Shown here: positions 58,021 to 64,000 of the stretch, piece by piece | How positions within the stretch are numbered: position 1 is the first letter of the stretch | Layout: every line of letters begins with the position of its first letter | NCBI GenBank assembly: GCA_016648135.1 | Contig: JADDOH010005117.1 | Span: forward strand, 62,001-126,000 | Source of the DNA: Agrypnia vestita | Lineage: Eukaryota; Arthropoda; Insecta; Trichoptera; Phryganeidae | Direction of reading: 5' to 3' | Length of the DNA: 64,000 bases | The notes under the pieces: model-generated | What the model was told of the DNA's origin: nothing | The model's database searches: none | The model's input: the letters and a program-made list of their open reading frames with translations, nothing else | Position numbers and translations under genes: made by a program

Positions 58021-58979
58021 TAATTGTACATAGTATGATTTGAGTTTGTTTTCGTTTTTGGTTATATGGATAGTATAGTTTGTTTTCCATTCATTTTAAG
58101 GATCTTCATGAATAATTTTTTCTATGTGTACGCCAAACATATCAATAACATGTAGTAAAATATAAAATAAGTAAAATATCGGAACATAAAGTGCGTTAGT
58201 GATGGTTAAACTGTTATTTTACCCGGTTATTCACGGTACAGTTATTTGAGATTTGTATCCGATTGTATCGATGATTGGTAACTGAGACGTAATTGTTATC
58301 TAGTTTATACCCTTAAATACCATAACGCCAGCACAATGTGGGTCGTACGCAAGGCGTACGTATACTTATTTAATTTTCTTACTTAAATGAAAATATGTGT
58401 GCCTACACATGATTAGCCTTTCGTCTATGACTAAAATAGCACAGAACACGATGGAGGAGCCCTTTGGGCCCGGAACTCTTAGGTACTCAGTAGGTCAACA
58501 GAACTATGGCATGATTGCCGTAGAATTACGAAAAATCGGTTGTCAATTATCGATACAATCACTCACAAATCTCAAATAACGGTTAATGCGGAACCGGTTA
58601 AAATACCGTCACTAAAGTGCGTGGAATATAAAGCATTTACATGTCGCACACATTTGCAACGAAGCTCTGTGACGTCAGCCAAGAAAAAGTACGTTTACAC
58701 CGGACAGATAACTATTTATTTGGGCACACACAAATGTCAAAAGCAAACCTTTAAAGGCTGGCGGCCGTTATTGGCCCAGTTTCCACAATGGCGGCACCGA
58801 CCGCATCGATTGATTTGTCCGAAATTTTGAGGCCTTAACGGAGGGGTTACGTAACCAACAGACGCTTCATGCATAGATACGGTTTTTGAAATCACAAGCC
58901 GATGTAAATAAACCTTGAGTATTAATATGTTTATGTTTATGTTAATTTATATAGCACCATTTTTGCGTAAGAGACGCTT
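58021..58979. other. Non-coding stretch, nothing recognised
   Basis: A GC-balanced patch at 58600-58830 has a 96-codon open frame (58540-58830) without a recognisable domain. Probably chance or an old repeat. Confidence 0.4.
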
Positions 58980-59403
58980 TAAAGGCGCTTTACAGGTGCG
59001 ACATCCCGAAAAAATGAGTTTTTATGCTCTTCCTGAAGAGTTTCTGATTCTCCATAGATCGCAACACTGGAGGCAGCTGATTCCACATAGCTGGGCCCGC
59101 AAAGCTGAAAGCACGTTCTGCAAACTTGGTGGCTCCAGGTCTCCTTGGTACTGCCAGCCTGCAGAGTGCCTCCGATTTAGCTGACCGCAGTGCGAGCCGT
59201 CTGTCTTCCAGTGATATTGTCTGGGATCCAGAGGTCGATCAAATATTGTGGTGCTTTTCTTTAAAGACTTTTGTACACCATCAGAGAGTTTGAAATTTAT
59301 CCGCTCCGGCAGGCGAAGGCAGTGCAGCTGCTTCAGCATTGAGGATATCCGCGAGAACTTTGATGCCTTGAATATAAGCCTCGCCGCAGCATTCATCACT
59401 GAC
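58980..59403 (-). mobile_element. CR1-like LINE C-terminal fragment
   Basis: The - strand reads VMNAAARLIFKASKFSRISS, MLKQLHCLRLPERINFKLS. This is the VQNAAARLxxxxxKxxxxxxxLxxLHWLPxxxRIxFKL segment after the reverse-transcriptase domain of CR1/L2-type elements. Downstream frames are broken. Confidence 0.75.
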
Positions 59404-59492
59404 TGAATATAAAGAATATATCCTAATGATAAATATAAAGGAAAATAAGGCTAAGGTCCTAAATAATGGTAAAACTATAATATATTGCCACT

Positions 59493-59949
59493 TGAATGAC
59501 GAAACAGAAGAAATTACACGTAATCGAAGATAACTCAGCACCCAGCACGTTTACTTATTAATTGGAAATTGCTAGAAGTGTCTAGAATAAACAGTGAAAA
59601 TGCCGACTAGATTCGTGAAACGTCTGGAAACCCGAAAATGTATATAAATGAGACGACGCCATCGACACAAAGTTTGGTTTTACAGTTCCGCGATTCCACA
59701 GAAACCAACACGACAATAAATTAGGAGAGTACCTACCGGGCGATCGATAGTGAATAGGTGCGATCACAGACGTGCTAATATTACGGAATGACGAGTACAA
59801 AGCGTTCCATAGACGAGTGATAAGTGCGAAATTAGTGTGAATACAAAAAAGCGCTCCAGTTAAATTCTACTTCAGTGGCTTTGGTGATAAATTTTTTTTT
59901 TTTAATTTTTCGAGTTTCATTTGCCTTCCGCCACCGCGATCCCGTGACA
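59493..59949 (+). mobile_element. Solo-LTR-like sequence (457 bp)
   Basis: Begins in TGAATGACGAAACAGAAG and ends CACCGCGATCCCGTGACA. TATATAAA at about 59640 follows imperfect heat-shock-element units (GGAAAT, CTAGAAGTG, TCTAGAA, GTGAAACGTCTGGAAAC). Its U3 is homologous to the reverse fragment at 61500-61749. No flanking duplication was confirmed. Confidence 0.55.
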
Positions 59950-59984
59950 ATATAATTATTTGTTTAATTTAAGTATTGGTTTAA

Positions 59985-60390
59985 ATGACTTTATACAAGA
60001 TACGTTATATATGTCTCATAGAGACGGAGCTATTTTTTATATGGGAATTTAAATGAGTATGGAAGTCTTTTTTCTTTTGGGCTTCGCACCGAATGAACCG
60101 TCAAGACACGATTCTTCTGCACCACAGCATAGTTCCGGTATTTATACATAAATGCTGGTATTTTCGAACTTTCTAGATTACTCTAGTGTTTAGGAGAAGG
60201 TTCTCGTCGTTTCTAGTCTACTCCAGTTGTTTGTAGACATTTCGCGAAGCTTGTAGATAATGGTAGACCTACTACGCGCTCTTCCTTCTGCTTGCCATTC
60301 TGTAAAAATATCTTGATTAATGATGTCCCTCTGGGGATAAAATCCAGCATTGTGTTTTTGAAAACTTTGAACATACTTACAAAATTCTGA
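59985..60390. repeat. Repeat B/D fragments interrupted by an LTR fragment
   Basis: GTCTCATAGAGACGGAGCTA (repeat B) and GATTAATGATGTCCCTCTGG (repeat D, also at 37935) flank 60090-60300. On the - strand that insert has ACTAGAAACGACGAGAACCT, CTAGAAAGTTCGAAAA and a TATAAATA box at about 60140, an LTR promoter like the others. Confidence 0.5.
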
Positions 60391-61112
60391 ATGCCATAGA
60401 CATTTTCTGCATGACCACGTTAAATTTCGTTAGATATTACATACGATAATAACATTGTTTCATCTTAAAAAAAAACTGTCTGTCTTACAATATTTGACGT
60501 CACCTGAAGTCCATAGTACAAAATAGATAGGTTGTAATATTCGTGCATTTTTGAAAAGGCGTAAAAAATTTTGATACGTAGGTACTACATACAATAATAA
60601 ATATCCATGCGCAGTTTGAATTTTTATCCGATTTTTGACATAAATTAAGATTTCAGAAAACATTAATTCTAATTCTAATTTCTTGTAGACGTATAAAAAA
60701 TAAGGTAAATGTACAATAATTACATTTTACAGATTTTTTAAGTAAGGCAAAAGTATGCCAATAGTAAAGCAAAAGACTGCGGCATTTCTGTCTCTAGATG
60801 TCGGTACATTTGTCGTCTAGACTCGGGGTAAATAATATTCCCGGGTGATTCCATTAACCGACTGAAACCTTATTACTAGAACGCGACCACAATTATTCAA
60901 ATTTGTTTAACAACGCCTCTCTGTTGGTAAATGCTCATTGTAGCGACAAACAAAATACAAAATTAGTTTTAAATTTCCAGAGAGCTTTATAGACCTCAGA
61001 AAGTTTATGTAAATATGAATGAAATGTGAACATTTTCCCATATCCGTTTTTTGTTCAAATTATAAAATGCGCGCCAATAGTTAAACAAATTGGTAAAATT
61101 ATTAATTAAAAT
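60391..61112. other. AT-rich non-coding stretch
   Basis: Nothing recognised. Confidence 0.5.
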
Positions 61113-61232
61113 AAATTAGACAAGTCTCACAGAGAGGCAGTCTTTATATGATGGACCAGGGCTTATGATCTGTATGAGCTGGCCAAAGTGATCACTTTAC
61201 ATAATGCAACGCACACCAATTCTGTCGTAAAA
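61113..61232 (+). repeat. Dispersed repeat B, short copy
   Basis: AAGTCTCACAGAGAGGC, GATGGACCAGGGC, GAGCTGGCCAAAGTGATCAC and CAATTCTGTCG match 42440-42580. Confidence 0.6.
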
Positions 61233-61499
61233 ACATCCATCGGGAAGTTGGTGAAAATCAATTACAAGATTCCACCACAGCAAATGACAAAAAGAGTTTA
61301 ATAAAAGTATGTAAAAATATATGCAGCTTATGTTAACACCCAATAATTATAGTACTCAGAAAGTCACGGTTAGCGGCGGTGGGATGCAAATGAAATACTA
61401 GACATTAATTAATAAACTATATATTAAATCACCAAAGTCACTGAACATGGGCTTAACCGGAGCAGTATTATGCAATTCCGACTTATTTTACACGAGATT

Positions 61500-61749
61500 A
61501 TTCCATACGTAGGCACTCTTTATTTCGCTGTACTTTTGTGGTCAATTGCACGGGTTCACAATTCGCTCGCTTCTATGACATCGTCGACAACAAACAGTTT
61601 CAGGTTTCCGGAAGTTTCGAAAATCTAGTCGGCATTTTCACAGTTTATTCTAGACCCTTCTAGAAATTTCCAATTTAATGTAAAACGTCCAGAGTGCTGG
61701 GACATCCTCCATTGTGTGTAATTCCTTACGTTTCGGCAGTCTCGTAACA
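61500..61749 (-). mobile_element. LTR fragment (U3 with heat-shock elements)
   Basis: On the - strand it starts TGTTACGAGACTGCCG at 61749. It has a five-unit heat-shock element with one mismatch at 61648-61670 and a perfect three-unit one at 61606-61618. Homologous to the start of 59493-59949. Confidence 0.55.
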
Positions 61750-62452
61750 GTATTGTTTGCTGTAATAAAATTTACATGCCACAGATGTCGTTAAAAAAAA
61801 ACAACAAAAATGTTAAAAATTAAAAAAAAATCGGAGTTATTGTAATTTGGAAGCGCGTGTCATTGAATAGGATAACGAAGTTAGTGACGTCACGTTGGGC
61901 ACGACCGCCGGATAATCGCTTAGATTTGAATTAAGCTAATTTCGATAATTGGGCGCGCTCAGACATGTCCCATTGGGCATGCGTGTCGTAAAACACGTTA
62001 AATGCATGCAATGGATAAGTTGGTCATGTCCTATTGAACGCAGGACTTACTTCACATGTGTGTTTTAGATATTGTGGGGTTGATTCAGTGCCCTAACGAC
62101 GTGTGTCGACTCCCCTTACAAGAAAACTTAACATTTTAAAATAATCATGTGTTTATTTATAACATGATAATAATTTTTATGTTATAAACAAATATGATAA
62201 CATTTTTCTAGTAATTTTCCTGGCTACACACGCGCCTTAGCGACCGCATTTCCACTACTTTCAGTTTATTCATTTTTTTTCAATTCCAGGCTTCCGTACA
62301 TTAGAGTTAGCACCAGAACTCTGTTATGAACCGTCCTAAAATCTGTCGATACTATCACGTTAAAGTGTGCAGTAATCGCGTCAAACAAAGCTCATCATTT
62401 TTCTTAACGTTCTTTCATGTTTCTTCTTTGCATTCCTATTTATTCTACTTTT

Positions 62453-62744
62453 TACTCCCCTTCTTTTAGCTCGTAGCGTTTGCGGTTTTTTGTCTGCCGG
62501 AAAAACTTTGAATCGATTTTTACCCCTTTTCCCGTGATCCAATCGAGCTAAAACTTTGCAGGCAGACTTGTGGTGATGATAAAAAATTGTCTAACAAAAT
62601 TTCGTTTAAAAAATGTAATAATTATAGTATAATTTTGGATTTTTCGAAATTTAAATGGTTTTTTCAAATCGGAATCATTAAAAATGAGTAATGACCCCGA
62701 CGCGTGCAGTAGGCACAAAACCTGATTAAATGAGAAAGGGAGTA
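62453..62744 (+). mobile_element. MITE, ACTCCCTTTC family (292 bp)
   Basis: TACTCCCCTTCTTTT at the left and AGAAAGGGAGTA at the right end; colinear with 38866-39167 apart from small gaps. Confidence 0.8.
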
Positions 62745-64000
62745 TAATAAAAACTTGTTTTTTATGGGTTGTTTTTTTTTTTTAATTTTATCTCAGCTTG
62801 CCACTTCTTCTGTGGATCCATATTGAAGTTTTGATAAGAAACGTGAAACCATCGTTTGCATTTATTCCATTTTTCCTGCATCTCGCATGATACTTTTATA
62901 TTTTTTACTCTTTAATTTTACTGCATGTAGGTACTTTCTTTCAAAATAAATATTAAGTATCGATCTAAGGTGGAAAAATGATAAATAAAATACCTACCTC
63001 AGAACATGTATTTCTATACATCTATATATACATATTATCATATATTTATGTATTGTGTGTGTACGTATCAAGCAATTAAATGTCTTTTGTCCAATAAAAA
63101 GTTATTTAATTAATTCGACACCAGAAAATTTTGTCAATATGCTTTTCTTCCATCATTATCGACTAGGATTTATCTAGTGTAGGCTAAATTCACTACCCGG
63201 TTTATCGGCAGTGAAATGAAATATGATAAAAAAATAATTGACGGATATTTTATTTTTCTTGACTATTGACGGGCTATTTCTAGCACATTATATAATTTTT
63301 GAAATGTTCATTAAATTGAATACGGAAAAATGTTACATCGTGGAAGGAGTGATTTGAACGCCTGGAGGGTGGGGATCTTACACAAAAGAAACCCTTTCCA
63401 CCCCTGTCAAGATGAGGCACCGAGAGCAGTTCGCTATTGGGAGTTCTTCGCGAGATGAAAATAGTTGGAACATTAAATGATGAGGGATGAATTTCGGAAA
63501 ATGACATTCCGCAAATTTTCTACGCGGTCTCTGCTTTTCGGTGACAGACCGACAGTAGTCGACAGCGTCTGTCTACTTTTGAAGTTATACTTTTTTGGCG
63601 CGTTTGGGGCATGCAACAAAATGCGCGCGCATCTGAGACGGAAGTATTCACACGATGAATAAAACTGTCAAAGGAAGTAAAGCGTGTATATCTCTACAAA
63701 ACTTATCCGTAGAATCACAGTATACTAAGAACAGTAATACGTCTTCATACAATCTGGCCGCTACCCATTAGAATGTGTGCGTGCGCGCTCGGTGTCGTGT
63801 ACGCACGCACTGTGACGCGCACATTGACATAGAATATGGGGGCACAAGGCGGCGGCAGTAAGGGCCGTGCCTTCGGTGCAATTCGCGCTCGCAGCCGCCG
63901 TTATAGAAAAAAAATACGCTTCCTGAAAAAAATGCATTTTTTTATGTTTGTGCTGCTTTACTAAAAAGGTGTGTTGATTATCACAAAGACTGTGAGTTTT
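62745..64000. other. Non-coding right edge; GC-rich patch 63760-63905
   Basis: No gene was supported. The patch contains alternating purine-pyrimidine GTGTGCGTGCGCGCTC and GGCGGCGGCAGTAAGGGCCG and is CpG-rich. It could be the start of a promoter region or of an exon continuing beyond 64000. Confidence 0.4.

Overview
This is an AT-rich, intron-containing animal genomic window with almost no host coding sequence. It is most likely from an insect, and probably a moth or butterfly. The grounds are a multi-exon glyoxalase II gene, cecropia-type mariner, CR1/RTE-like LINE and Penelope-like debris, and the repeated appearance of short TACCTAC-type strings that I associate with lepidopteran DNA. The order-level call is inference; no marker gene fixes it.

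Host genes sit only at the left end. A short terminal coding exon on the + strand (1612-1686) ends a gene that enters from the left edge. It converges on a hydroxyacylglutathione hydrolase (glyoxalase II) gene on the - strand, with coding exons at 7195-7423, 6175-6398, 5061-5293 and 1967-2107. From the internal Met these exons encode a complete 255-residue enzyme with all metal ligands. Any upstream exon (mitochondrial leader or 5'UTR) lies further right and was not identified. Poly(A) signals for the two genes lie back to back near 1860-1875.

The rest (about 7.5-64 kb) is intron or intergenic sequence packed with repeats in layers. There are TIR/MITE elements (PIF/Harbinger-like 8.6 kb; subterminal-repeat element 10.6 kb; ACTCCCTTTC family at 21.2, 38.9 and 62.5 kb; GGGTGTCTCATAG family at 7.9, 22.8, 55.2 and 56.6 kb). 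A nearly complete but frameshifted mariner (26.2-27.5 kb) is nested inside another palindromic element. Many LINE 3' ends are present. LTR fragments at 20.3, 49.5, 59.5, 60.1 and 61.6 kb have promoter regions with heat-shock-element arrays. A large ORF-less poly(A) element (28.6 to about 34.8 kb) carries a 413-bp tandem array and further tandem blocks.

The most interesting signal is a set of Penelope-like element remnants. Three - strand GIY-YIG endonuclease fragments (35.5, 46.7 and 48-49 kb) occur together with hammerhead-ribozyme-like cores, CUGANGA - stem II - GAAA. Similar cores occur at 4.2, 18.5, 19.8, 35.4 and 46.5 kb. Three further palindromic elements (18.8, 41.1 and 52.7 kb) each carry two such cores in opposite orientation, one per arm. 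Metazoan Penelope elements are known to carry minimal hammerhead variants; the two-core palindromes, with no visible protein, are the part most worth a closer look.
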